From: 3107 sp965216225
GTDB taxonomy: Bacteria > Pseudomonadota > Alphaproteobacteria > Rhodobacterales > Rhodobacteraceae
Length of the DNA stretch: 64,000 bases
Assembly (NCBI GenBank): GCA_965216225.1
Contig: CBDCFF010000030.1
Span: forward strand, 1-64,000
Reading direction: 5' to 3'
Position numbers and translations under genes: made by a program. The notes under the pieces were generated by a model. That model ran no database searches. It had not been told where the DNA came from and saw nothing but the letters and a program-made list of their open reading frames with translations. Shown piece after piece: positions 26,568 through 34,914 of this stretch. Each line of letters opens with the position of its first letter. The first letter of the stretch is position 1.

Positions 26568-27794
26568 TCAGACGATGTTGTGTTCCGGCCCGTAGGGAAA
26601 ACCGGTGATGTTCTCGGCCCCGTCTTCACCGACGACAAGAATGTCATGCTCACGATACCCCCCGGCGCCGGGCCGGCCCTGCGGAATCCAGAGCATCGGT
26701 TCCATTGAAACCACCATGCCGGGTTCCAGCACGGTATCCATGTCCTCGCGCAGTTCCAGCCCCGCTTCGCGCCCGTAATAGTGGCTGAGCACCCCGAACG
26801 AATGGCCATAGCCGAAAGAGCGGTATTGCAAAAGCCCCGCTTCGGCGAAGAACCGGTTCATCTCTGCACAGATGCCCGAGCAGGTGGCCCCGGGTCTGAT
26901 CAGGCTCAGGCCCAGTTCGTGCGCGGCGACATTGGCTGCCCAGATGCGCAGGCTGTCGGCGTCGGGCGCGCCCAGAAACAGGGTGCGTTCCAGTGCGGTG
27001 TAATAGCCCGAGATCATCGGGAAGGCGTTGAGCGACAGGATGTCGCCCCCTTTCAGCCTGCGCGTCGTCACCGGGTTGTGCGCGCCGTCGGTGTTGACGC
27101 CGGACTGAAACCAGACCCAGGTATCGCGCAGTTCGGAATCGGGATGGGCGCGGGCGATCTCTGCCTCCATCGCGTCGCGCCCGGCCATGGCGATGTCGAT
27201 CTCGCGCACGTCCTGCCCGACCGCGGCGCGAATTGCGGCGCCGCCCATATCGGCAATACGCGCGCCTTCGCGGATCAGCGCGATCTCCTCGGTCGATTTG
27301 ACCATGCGACCGGCCATCGTATCGGGCGCAATGTCGATGAACTCCGGGTTGCCCAGCATCCGCAGCCCGGTGTCGCGCGCCGCAAGCGTCAGGTGATCGG
27401 CCTCGATCCCGATGCGCCTTGCCCCGCCGGTCAGCGCCGCCACCGCCCGCCAGTAATTGTCCCGCTTCCAGTCGGTGAAGATCACATTATCCGCCACCGA
27501 ACGCCGCCACGGCTGGCCCGCGTCGATATTGGCCGAAACTGTCGTGCAGGCGTCGTGCGTCACGACACAGCCGTAGGGACGGCCAAAGCTGCAATACAGA
27601 AAGCCCGAGAAATAGGCGATGTTGTGCATACTGCTCAGAAGCGCCACCGGGATGTCGCGTTCGGCCATGACCGCCCGCAATACCCCCAGCCGGCGATCAT
27701 ATTCGCCATGGCTGAACGGCAGCGGCGCTTTCCCGCCGTTATGGCAGGTAAAGAACTCCGGCCGGTTTGAAATGTCTTTCACGGGTTCTTTCAT
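26568..27794 (-). CDS. creatinase (creatine amidinohydrolase)
   Basis: A 408-residue pita-bread-fold enzyme that hydrolyses creatine to sarcosine and urea. It aligns closely with my memory of the Pseudomonas enzyme over conserved stretches such as FLYCSFGRPY, ISANIDGGQPWRR-like VSANIDAGQPWRRSV, QSGVNTDGAHNPVTTR and FGYGHSFGVLSHYYGREAG. The catalytic histidine is residue 239, and glutamates 269 and 365 match the creatine-binding acids at a constant offset of seven. The metal ligands of M24 aminopeptidases are not needed in this branch. The ATG at 27794 has AAGGAAAC upstream. It is the last gene of the PotADBC-like operon. Confidence 0.9.
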   Translation of the reverse strand: MKEPVKDISNRPEFFTCHNGGKAPLPFSHGEYDRRLGVLRAVMAERDIPVALLSSMHNIAYFSGFLYCSFGRPYGCVVTHDACTTVSANIDAGQPWRRSVADNVIFTDWKRDNYWRAVAALTGGARRIGIEADHLTLAARDTGLRMLGNPEFIDIAPDTMAGRMVKSTEEIALIREGARIADMGGAAIRAAVGQDVREIDIAMAGRDAMEAEIARAHPDSELRDTWVWFQSGVNTDGAHNPVTTRRLKGGDILSLNAFPMISGYYTALERTLFLGAPDADSLRIWAANVAAHELGLSLIRPGATCSGICAEMNRFFAEAGLLQYRSFGYGHSFGVLSHYYGREAGLELREDMDTVLEPGMVVSMEPMLWIPQGRPGAGGYREHDILVVGEDGAENITGFPYGPEHNIV

Positions 27795-27986
27795 GGGTCG
27801 TTTCCTTGTCCACTGCCGGGCAGGTCCATGACGCCCGGCCACACATCCCGGCGTTCAGGACGGCAGGTCACATCGCATCGACAGACCATGACAGGGGACC
27901 AGGGCCGCAACGCCATCGCGGCATCTGTCATGGCCCAGGCGATATTGGGCAAGGCGGATTCGGTCAACAGGTTTCGACGATCAACC

Positions 27987-29171
27987 TCAGCCGGGGGAGA
28001 TTCCGCGCAGACGCTCCGACCGGCGGCGCAACAGTTCCACCGTGGTGAGCAACGCGATGGAAATCACGACGAGGATCGTCGCCACCGCAAGGATCGTCGG
28101 GCTGATCTGTTCGCGCAGGCCGGTGAACATCTGCCACGGCAGGGTCTTCTGCCCGGAGGAGCCGACGAACAGCACCACGACCACCTCATCGAACGAGGTG
28201 ATGAACGCGAAGAGTCCGCCCGAGATCACGCCCGGCAGGATCAGCGGCATCTGCACCTTGAAGAAGGTGCGCACCGGCCCTGCCCCCATATTGGCCGAGG
28301 CCCGCGTGAGGCTTCTGTCAAACCCGACCAGAGTGGCCGTCACGGTGATGATGACGAACGGAATGCCCAGCGCCGCATGGGCGAGGATCACGCCGGCATA
28401 TTCGCCCTGCAACCCGATCCGCGAGTAGAAGAAGAACATGCCCGCAGCCGAAATGATCAGGGGAACGATCATCGGCGAAATCAGGATCGCCATGATCGCG
28501 CGGCGGAACGGCACATGATCCTGGCTGAGCCCGATCGCCGCAAGCGTCCCGAAACTGACCGACAGCAGCGTCGCCCAGGGCGCAATGATGAAAGAGTTCT
28601 TCAGCGCATGTTGCCAGTCGGAATTGGTGAAGAAATCGCGATAGTGCTTCAGCGAATACCCTTCGGGATCAAACGCCAGCATTTCCGGCGTAAAGGTAAA
28701 GAAATCCTGCGCGTTGAAGCTGAGCGGCATGACCACCACGATGGGGGCGACCAGAAAAAAGAAGATCAGACCGCAAATCGCGCGGTACACGTTGTGCCAG
28801 AGCACATCGCCCGCAGTGGCGTAAACCGGCACGCCCCGGCGATAGTCGCCAGAGGCAAGCCAATAGGCAAACCAGCCATAGATCAAACCGAAGAGCGCGC
28901 CGACCACCAGGCCCGCAAACCCGCCCAGAAGCAGCCCCGCCACAGATGCGATCACTGCCGAACCCGATCTGCCGATCCTCCTGTCGGGCGCCATGTTCGC
29001 AAGAACAAGGCCTAGGGCGGCGGACAGGATCGCGCCGCCCACTACACCCGCCAGCGGGCTGCCATTGGAGGTTCCCACCAGATAGCCGCCGAATGCCCCG
29101 GCGGCGGCCATCAGCGGCAGGACAAAACCCGTGACCTGCGGGGCCGCAATTTCGGATCTGATCTGCGCCAT
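27987..29171 (-). CDS. PotC-like ABC importer permease with N-terminal membrane extension
   Basis: A 394-residue permease. The C-terminal 260 residues are a standard PotC/PotI-type subunit, with the ATPase-coupling EAA-like loop ASANMGAGPVRTFFKVQMPL and the segment FAFITSFDEVVVVLFV. The first 130 residues are unusual: several Gly/Ala-rich hydrophobic segments (GFVLPLMAAAGAFGGYLVG, then AGLLLGGFAGLVVGALFGLI) precede the canonical first helix. It begins five bases after the upstream permease stop and is followed, after 192 bases without a gene, by the creatinase gene. Substrate is inferred from operon context only. Confidence 0.88.
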   Translation of the reverse strand: MAQIRSEIAAPQVTGFVLPLMAAAGAFGGYLVGTSNGSPLAGVVGGAILSAALGLVLANMAPDRRIGRSGSAVIASVAGLLLGGFAGLVVGALFGLIYGWFAYWLASGDYRRGVPVYATAGDVLWHNVYRAICGLIFFFLVAPIVVVMPLSFNAQDFFTFTPEMLAFDPEGYSLKHYRDFFTNSDWQHALKNSFIIAPWATLLSVSFGTLAAIGLSQDHVPFRRAIMAILISPMIVPLIISAAGMFFFYSRIGLQGEYAGVILAHAALGIPFVIITVTATLVGFDRSLTRASANMGAGPVRTFFKVQMPLILPGVISGGLFAFITSFDEVVVVLFVGSSGQKTLPWQMFTGLREQISPTILAVATILVVISIALLTTVELLRRRSERLRGISPG

Positions 29172-29176
29172 GCCCC

Positions 29177-30448
29177 TTACCCCAGTTTCACGTTGTCGAT
29201 GCCGACGATCCTGTCATAGGCCCAGTAAAGGATCAGCACCGCCACCAGCAGGATCGCCCCCAGCGCCGCGCCAAGACCCCAGTTGAGCGAACTGGAAATG
29301 TGATAGGCGATCCTGTTGGAGATGAAGACACCCCTGGTGCCGCCGACAAGCTCTGGCGTGATGTAATAGCCAATGGCAAGGATGAAGACAAGAATGCAGC
29401 CCGCCCCGATGCCCGGCACGGATTGCGGGAAATAGACCCGCCGGAACGCAGTCCAGTTGGTCGCCCCAAGCGATTTCGCGGCGCGGACATAGCTGGGCGG
29501 AATCGTCTGCATGACGGAATAAAGCGGCAGGATCATGAAGGGCAGCAGAATGTGCGTCATCGCGATGATCGTGCCGAACTGGTTGTTGATCATGATCAGC
29601 CGGGCGCTGTCATCCACCAGCCCCAGCCAGACCAGCGTGTCGTTTATGACCCCCTGTTGCTGGAGCAGAACCTTCCAGGCCGACGTGCGCACCAGCAGCG
29701 ATGTCCAGAACGGAAGCAGAACGAGGACAAGCAGCAGATTGGAGGTCTTCGTCGGCAGATTGGCAAGCAGGAAGGCGATCGGATAGCCAAGCAGCACACA
29801 TGATCCCATGATCATCAGGGACATGAACAATGTGCGCTGGAAAAGCGTGATGTATATGCGCTGGGACTCGTCCCGCCGTTCAATCCCCCCGGCGGTTTTC
29901 TGCAAATCGACCGAATTCAGGAAATAGCCGTTCGTGTAGTTTCCCGAATAGGTGCGGATCGTCTTCCACAATACCGGATTGAGCCAGGCCTCGTCCACCT
30001 CGGCGAACCGCTCTCTGAACGGGCCGCCGTTTTCCGGACCCCACCTGTTGATTTCCCGCCCGGATTTGCGGAACAGCGATGCCGCCCCCGTCATCTCGTA
30101 ATTCAGGCGCGACCCGAGGCGCGTGTGGGATTTTTCCCCGACCGCGATCTTCAGGTCATGGGCAAAGGCTTCGAACACCGCTTCGCCGGGCGCCTCGTCC
30201 GAATCCGGGTTCCATTCCCGCAGCGCGATGACGGTCCGTGGCAGCGTATCCGGCACGATGGAGTTTTCCACCGAACGGAACAGCATGTCGATGATCGGCA
30301 GGATGAAGGTGATCAGGATGAACAGCAGCAGCGGCGCAATGAGCATCAGCGCGCGCAGCTTCTCGCGCCTCAGCGCCCTTGCGAGGCTTCTCCTGAGTGG
30401 CCTCCCGTCAGCCGCGAGGACTGGCCCTGTGCTGGTCGCGTCGCTCAT
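29177..30448 (-). CDS. PotB-like ABC importer permease
   Basis: A 423-residue inner-membrane permease of the polyamine/opine/phosphonate type. The first membrane helix (LMLIAPLLLFILITFILPII) is followed by a long external loop of roughly 140 residues before the remaining helices, longer than in E. coli PotB. The coupling loop is RAAKSLGATNWTAFRRVYFP. The chosen ATG at 30448 has AAGGGA just upstream. It pairs with the next permease in a heterodimeric channel. Confidence 0.9.
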   Translation of the reverse strand: MSDATSTGPVLAADGRPLRRSLARALRREKLRALMLIAPLLLFILITFILPIIDMLFRSVENSIVPDTLPRTVIALREWNPDSDEAPGEAVFEAFAHDLKIAVGEKSHTRLGSRLNYEMTGAASLFRKSGREINRWGPENGGPFRERFAEVDEAWLNPVLWKTIRTYSGNYTNGYFLNSVDLQKTAGGIERRDESQRIYITLFQRTLFMSLMIMGSCVLLGYPIAFLLANLPTKTSNLLLVLVLLPFWTSLLVRTSAWKVLLQQQGVINDTLVWLGLVDDSARLIMINNQFGTIIAMTHILLPFMILPLYSVMQTIPPSYVRAAKSLGATNWTAFRRVYFPQSVPGIGAGCILVFILAIGYYITPELVGGTRGVFISNRIAYHISSSLNWGLGAALGAILLVAVLILYWAYDRIVGIDNVKLG

Positions 30449-30535
30449 GTCATTCCCTTGTCTGCATCCGTTCCCCACCGAACGCAGGGTCGTCAGGAGG
30501 GAGGGCGCGCGGGGTGCCCCCCCTTTCGATATTGC

Positions 30536-31633
30536 CTACTGAGCAAGCCAAGCTTGGAATTTCGCGTCGATGTCGTCGCGGTAGTCGGCCCAGAACTCGT
30601 AATTGTAAAGGAACGTGTTCTTTGCGTTCTCGGGATCGGTCGGCATGTGCGGCGCCATCTCGATGCCAAGCTCGGCGTGCTGACCCACCAGCGGCGCGGA
30701 GGAGGCGCGGGCCGGACCGTAGGAGATCCATTTCGCCTGATCCGCAAGACGCTGCGTGTCGGTGGCGAAATAGATGTAGTCGAGGGCGCGCTTCTGACGC
30801 TCTTCGCTCAGCCCCGCCGGAATGATCCAGCCGTCGAGATCGAACACCTGCGCATCCCAGAGCATCGCAACGGGCTGATCCTGCTCTTCGATCAGGCTGA
30901 ACAGACGACCGTTATAGGTCGATCCCATGACGATCTCGCCATCGGCCAGCAGTTGCGGCGTGTCGGAGCCGGAAGACCACCAGATCACATCGTCCTTGAT
31001 GGTGTCGAGCTTGACCAGCGCGCGTTCCTGACCTTCCACGGTTTGCAGAACGCCATAGACATCTTCCTTGGCAACGCCGTCACACAGCAGCGCCCATTCC
31101 ATGTTGTTGATCGGGCGTTTTTCAAGCGAGCGTTTGCCCGGCCAGGTTTCAGTGTCGAAGATCGCGCACACGCTGGTTGGCGGGGTGTCCCCGACCAGAT
31201 CGGTGCGATAGCCGAAGGTCGTCGAATAGACGATCTGCGGAATGTAGCATTCGGAAACCAGCAGATCGCCGAAATCCACCGACGCCGGCGTGCCATCGGG
31301 CGCCGGGGCCAGATGCACATCCGGATCAATCTCCATGGCCAGCCCCTCGTCACAAAGACGAATCGCGTCCGACGCCACAACGTCAACCACATCCCAGGTG
31401 ATATTGCCGGCCTCGTTCATGGCGCGCAGCTTTGCCACCGCCTCGTAAGAGCTTTCATCGTTGATGACATTCACACCGGGGTTATTGGCCATATACGGAT
31501 CGTGATAGGCATTCTGCTGCGATTTCGAATAGGCCCCGCCCCAGGATACGATGGTCATGTCTTCGGCCATCGCGCCTGACGCGGCGAGAACCGCCGCACC
31601 TGCGGCAAGCATTGAACTCTTTGCGTTTTTCAT
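30536..31633 (-). CDS. PotD-like periplasmic substrate-binding protein
   Basis: A 365-residue type II solute-binding protein. A Sec signal peptide ends around ASGAMA-ED at residues 18-24. The mature start DMTIVSWGGAYSKSQQNAYH is typical of polyamine/opine-type binding proteins of this class. Later DVVDVVASDAIRLCDEGLA and PQIVYSTTFGYRTD fit the hinge and binding cleft. AGGGAGAGACC precedes the ATG. The aromatic and acidic pocket of PotD cannot be checked without a model, so polyamines, choline-like compounds and creatine are all possible ligands. Creatinase in the operon favours creatine, by inference. Confidence 0.9.
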   Translation of the reverse strand: MKNAKSSMLAAGAAVLAASGAMAEDMTIVSWGGAYSKSQQNAYHDPYMANNPGVNVINDESSYEAVAKLRAMNEAGNITWDVVDVVASDAIRLCDEGLAMEIDPDVHLAPAPDGTPASVDFGDLLVSECYIPQIVYSTTFGYRTDLVGDTPPTSVCAIFDTETWPGKRSLEKRPINNMEWALLCDGVAKEDVYGVLQTVEGQERALVKLDTIKDDVIWWSSGSDTPQLLADGEIVMGSTYNGRLFSLIEEQDQPVAMLWDAQVFDLDGWIIPAGLSEERQKRALDYIYFATDTQRLADQAKWISYGPARASSAPLVGQHAELGIEMAPHMPTDPENAKNTFLYNYEFWADYRDDIDAKFQAWLAQ

Positions 31634-31739
31634 TTCGGTCTCTCCCTAAGTTTTCCCGTCATGTTTGTGTCCAGCGTTCCGGGTCTTTCGCTGGCACGTT
31701 GGTTTGCCGTGAAACGGCACGGCGCACCGGGCTGCGCGA

Positions 31740-32840
31740 TCACGCATCCAGTGCGCGGCAATCCTCTGGCAGCCAGCCGACCTCGATCTGCTGGCCGGGC
31801 TTCAGCCTCTCCTGATCCGGGGCGTTGCGGGTCTTGATGATGAATTCGTCATTCCCGGCGACGCGCAGACGGGTGCGGAAAATATCACCCATATAGATGA
31901 ATTCCAGCACCTCGGCCTTCAGGCTGTGCGCGCCTTCCTGCAACCGCGCCTTGTTGTATTCGACCCGTTCCGGCCGGATCGAGACGCGGGTGCGTTCGCC
32001 CGGCCGGCCGACATTCACCGGCTTGCAGTCGATCAGTTCGCCATCATCAAGTTCGACAATCGCCTGACTGCCCCTGATTTCCTTCACGGTTCCGGGCAGC
32101 GTGTTGTTTTCGCCTATGAACTGCGCGACAAAGCTGTTTTCCGGCTCTTCATACAGTTTGTCGGGCGAGGCAAGCTGCTGAATGCGCCCGTCATTGAACA
32201 CGGCGACACGGTCGGACATGGTCAGCGCCTCTGTCTGATCATGGGTCACATATACCGTGGTGATGCCAAGTTCATGGGCGAGGTGGGTGATTTCGAACTG
32301 CATCTTTTCGCGCAACTGCTTGTCGAGCGCGCCAAGCGGTTCGTCCATCAGAACCAGTTCCGGCTCGAACACCAGGGCGCGGGCAAGCGCCACGCGCTGT
32401 TGCTGGCCGCCCGACAGTTGCGCCGGCCGCCTGCCGCCGAACGCGCCCATTTCGACCATGTCGAGCGCGCTTCGCACCTTTGCTTCCCGATCCGATCTGC
32501 CGATCCTGCGCACCTCAAGCGGAAAGCTCAGATTCTCGGTGATCGTCATGTGCGGAAACAGCGCGTAGTTCTGGAAAACCATGCCGATTCCGCGCTTGTG
32601 CGGCGGGATGTTGTTGATCGGCCGGCCATCCAGCATGATTTCGCCATGGGTCGCCGTTTCGAATCCGGCCAGCATCATCAGGCAGGTTGTCTTGCCGGAC
32701 CCGGACGGCCCGAGCATCGTCAGAAACTCACCCTTCGGCAGGGCGAGATTCAGATCCTTCACGACGAGCGTTTCACCATCATAACTTTTCTGGACGCGCT
32801 GAAATTCAACGAAAGGTGCGTCGTTCGACATGTTGGTCAC
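31740..32840 (-). CDS. PotA-like ABC importer ATPase
   Basis: A 366-residue ATPase that powers the importer encoded downstream. Walker A GPSGSGKTT is at 44-52, the signature LSGGQQQR at 142-149 and Walker B VLMDEP at 163-168, followed by a VTHD H-loop. The C-terminal 100 residues form the TOBE regulatory domain of the PotA/MalK group. The start is ambiguous: GTG at 32840 lies four bases after GGAGG, while ATG at 32831 is 13 bases after it. It is the first gene of the potADBC-creatinase operon and has a leader of about 200 bases. Confidence 0.93.
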   Translation of the reverse strand: MTNMSNDAPFVEFQRVQKSYDGETLVVKDLNLALPKGEFLTMLGPSGSGKTTCLMMLAGFETATHGEIMLDGRPINNIPPHKRGIGMVFQNYALFPHMTITENLSFPLEVRRIGRSDREAKVRSALDMVEMGAFGGRRPAQLSGGQQQRVALARALVFEPELVLMDEPLGALDKQLREKMQFEITHLAHELGITTVYVTHDQTEALTMSDRVAVFNDGRIQQLASPDKLYEEPENSFVAQFIGENNTLPGTVKEIRGSQAIVELDDGELIDCKPVNVGRPGERTRVSIRPERVEYNKARLQEGAHSLKAEVLEFIYMGDIFRTRLRVAGNDEFIIKTRNAPDQERLKPGQQIEVGWLPEDCRALDA

Positions 32841-32925
32841 ATGGCCTCCCTGATATTGCCATTGGCAGGATCCGAGCTTTGATCCGCACCCTTTTTCGGG
32901 GCATTAAGGATGCTCTTCCCGGAGA

Positions 32926-32965
32926 GTGCAAACAGATTTTGCGATACTTCCATCAATGTTTGCAC
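32926..32965. promoter_or_regulatory. inverted repeat GTGCAAAC-N24-GTTTGCAC in the potA leader
   Basis: The arms at 32926-32933 and 32958-32965 are perfect complements. On RNA they would form a stem closing a 24-base AU-rich loop; on DNA they could be a regulator binding site. The repeat lies about 90-125 bases upstream of potA and downstream of the predicted promoter. Confidence 0.5.
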
Positions 32966-33044
32966 CACGATCCCCGGAAAGCCCCGGCCTTCCGCCGTTG
33001 CCCGACCGGCATTTCCCCCTGCGCGAAAGATGCCTGACTGCTGA

Positions 33045-33073
33045 AATATAACATGTTTCCAGACTTTCGACAA
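33045..33073 (-). promoter_or_regulatory. predicted promoter of the potADBC-creatinase operon
   Basis: On the minus strand TTGTCG and TATATT are separated by 17 bases, a close sigma-70-type match in an otherwise GC-rich region. Transcription would start near 33037 and run through the leader into potA. Confidence 0.5.
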
Positions 33074-33357
33074 TGCCCGGGAGGCAGGGAAACCGCAAAT
33101 CCGCCGGGGTCTGGAACGCTGTGCCCGCTGGCGCATCAAATTCGGGCGACCGGGCCGCATTGAGGAGAGAACCCGCCGCCACGCGGACGCCTGGGTGTTT
33201 TTTGATTCTGTCCGGCGATCGGAAAACGAAGCGCCGCGCGGAGGTTTTCAAGGGAACCGCAGGCATCAACCCGCCCGGAACCCATCGGAATCGGAACTGG
33301 GCAGGGCAGGACGCATGACAGGGCAAAGGCGCATTCCCCGAATACCCGTGATTCCGA

Positions 33358-33765
33358 TCATACGGGGATCTGGACGGCCGGACATGCCGCCCTGTCGGAT
33401 GTGTGTTCATCGCCGCAATCTCCGCCGGGACAGGCGGACAGGCCGACGACAAGGTCAAGCTGGGCGGGGAACTCAAGATAGTCGCCGGGCCGCACCGGGC
33501 TTGCCTTCATGAAATACTGGCCGGTAGCGCGGGTGAACCCGGTACACATGAAGACATTCAGCACATCATGCACATGCGTTTCCGCCTCTGCCAGTGAAAG
33601 GCTGGCATGATCCGCCAGCGCCCGCGTCAGGCTGGAATGGCAGCAATGGTGATAATCGGCCTCACCCGGCAATCGCCTTGTACAAGGATCGCAGCGGGTG
33701 CCGATGACATCGGGTGCCGATGACATCATGCACCGACCCGCCGAATTCATCAAAACATGGGATCA
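33358..33765 (-). pseudogene. DUF1989 (urea carboxylase-associated) gene, truncated and frameshifted
   Basis: The fragment encodes the C-terminal part of a DUF1989 protein: DVIGTRCDP, DYHHCCHSSLTRALA, HVHDVLNVFMCTGF, YFMKASPVRPGDYLEF and LSACPGGDCG. The CxxGDC and HHCCH residues are likely metal ligands. Proteins of this family accompany urea and guanidine carboxylases, and related pairs act as carboxyguanidine deiminase. The gene is broken twice: the 5' part is gone at the junction with an insertion sequence near 33765, and a 16-bp tandem duplication at 33696-33727 shifts the frame, with EFGGSVHDVIGTRC readable before it. It lies upstream of the creatinase operon on the same strand. Confidence 0.8.
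33696..33727. repeat. perfect 16-bp tandem duplication
   Basis: GGGTGCCGATGACATC occurs at 33696-33711 and again at 33712-33727. Sixteen is not a multiple of three, so the duplication alone would inactivate the DUF1989 gene; removing one copy restores a continuous frame. Confidence 0.9.
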
Positions 33766-34432
33766 AACAAAGTAATTTTCGATCAGGTGTCGCCATTTGT
33801 AGCAGTGTTCGTCAAATTCCGGCGGAAACTTCCGGTTCGATCTGGGCGGAATGACTGGCACAATCCCCGACTTGTCCAGATTTTCGCGCAACCAGTCGGC
33901 ATCAAACGCCCGGTCCGCGAGGAGCATCTCGCACGAAACACCCTCGATCAACTCGGATGTTTCGCTCAAATCGTGGGCTTGCCCAGGCATCGGGCGGAAG
34001 GAGACAAGATTGCCAAGCGCATCTGTCAGAGCCAGGATTTTGGTGGTAATTCCAGAAAAAGAGTACTGTGAGAGCGCCCTGTAGCCTGGCTTTGAGCCCC
34101 CCTTTTGCGCCCTGCCCGTGGCGGTGGACCTTCACGATTGTGCCGTCAATCATGACATATTCCATGTCAGGGTCATTTGAGACAGCGTCAAATATCCGTT
34201 TGAAAACATCGGCTCTTACCCAATGGCGGAAACGTTTGTAAACGGTGTTCCAATTGCCAAAGCCGGACGGAAGATCACGCCAGGGCACCCCGGTTCGAGC
34301 GATCCACAATACGGCTTCCAGAAAAAGACGGCTGTCACCGCCAGTGCGACCGGGATCGCGTTTCTTGCCAAAACAATGCGGTTCCATCAAAGCCCATTGC
34401 GCGTCATTGATAACAAAACGCTCGCTCAACAT
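33766..34432 (-). pseudogene. IS5-family (IS427-like) transposase, two frames and truncated C-terminus
   Basis: Frame one starts at an ATG at 34432 (MLSERFVINDAQWALMEPHC), with GGGAG upstream, and includes WRDLPSGFGNWNTVYKRFRHW and the DDE-type MIDGTIVKVHRHGQGAKGG. The match continues in a second frame with ITTKILALTDALGNLV, PGQAHDLSETSELIEG and LADRAFDADWLRENL (second catalytic aspartate). IS427-group elements often join two frames by frameshifting, but here the sequence around the T-rich junction looks altered. The C-terminal region, which should follow RHLIENYF, is absent. Not expected to be active. Confidence 0.75.
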
Positions 34433-34508
34433 TTCATTCTCCCTTTTGGAAAGAATGAATGTGAGCGTCCGTTGAAGCCGACCTAACGCGGGGGCGGAGG
34501 AGCCGATA

Positions 34509-34532
34509 GTGTCCACCATCGATAGTGGACAC
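34509..34532. repeat. palindrome inside the IS66 left end
   Basis: GTGTCCAC and GTGGACAC at 34509-34516 and 34525-34532 form a perfect inverted repeat around CATCGATA, just upstream of the first IS66 gene. It may bind a transposition protein or fold in the mRNA to limit translation of the first gene. Confidence 0.6.
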
Positions 34533-34533
34533 C

Positions 34534-34914
34534 ATGAGGCACTCTATGGCTGGCAGGCGCAAGAAGCGAATTTGGTGGGACGACGAGAAGCGTTCGATCT
34601 GCCTGCAGACTGCCGCGCCGGGTGTTTCTGTGGCTCAGGTTGCGCGGCGCTACGCGATGAACGCCAATCTGATCTTCAAATGGCTGAAGGACCCGCGTTT
34701 TGCGCCGGATTTCACCGAGGTCGTAGCTGCATCCGTGTTTCTGCCGGTTGAGATTTCTCCGGCTGCTTCACATCCGGAACCGGCGCAGCCATCCGGTCCC
34801 GTCGCCTTCGGTGGCCGTATCGAGATTGAGTTGGCTGGCGGTCACCGGATCAGCGCCGGGGGTGGGTTCGATCCTGATGTGCTGGCGCGGCTGCCGAAGG
34901 GGCTGATGTCTTGA
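34534..34914 (+). CDS. tnpA: IS66 family accessory protein TnpA (Orf1)
   Basis: A 126-residue accessory protein of IS66 elements. The N-terminal half is a helix-turn-helix of the transposase-8-like type ([20 protein letters not shown], then [18 protein letters not shown]); the C-terminal half is a linker ending in the [20 protein letters not shown] block common to IS66 Orf1. The ATG at 34534 is chosen; a GTG nine bases upstream is possible. It overlaps the next gene by ATGA-like spacing. It assists transposition by an unknown mechanism. Confidence 0.85.
   Translation: MRHSMAGRRKKRIWWDDEKRSICLQTAAPGVSVAQVARRYAMNANLIFKWLKDPRFAPDFTEVVAASVFLPVEISPAASHPEPAQPSGPVAFGGRIEIELAGGHRISAGGGFDPDVLARLPKGLMS

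Larger units (their letters stand above)
32841..33357 (-). other. leader and promoter region of the potADBC-creatinase operon
   Basis: These 517 bases lie between the broken DUF1989 gene and potA. A good promoter match is at 33045-33073, giving a transcript leader of about 200 bases. Within it are an 8-bp perfect inverted repeat (32926-32965) and a short GCCCC/GGGTGC-type stem nearer the gene. No conserved protein is encoded. I searched by eye for guanidine-riboswitch core motifs and did not find a match. The segment 33074-33357 holds nothing I can assign. Confidence 0.5.

Noticed and set aside
32841..33357. Guanidine riboswitch upstream of the creatinase operon
   Set aside because: The context invites it, but the conserved core segments of the known guanidine classes could not be found on the coding strand; only an unassigned inverted repeat was seen.
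33074..33512. Open frames on both strands between potA and the DUF1989 remnant
   Set aside because: They have no recognisable motifs, overlap the predicted promoter or the DUF1989 fragment, and vary in frame without coding signature.
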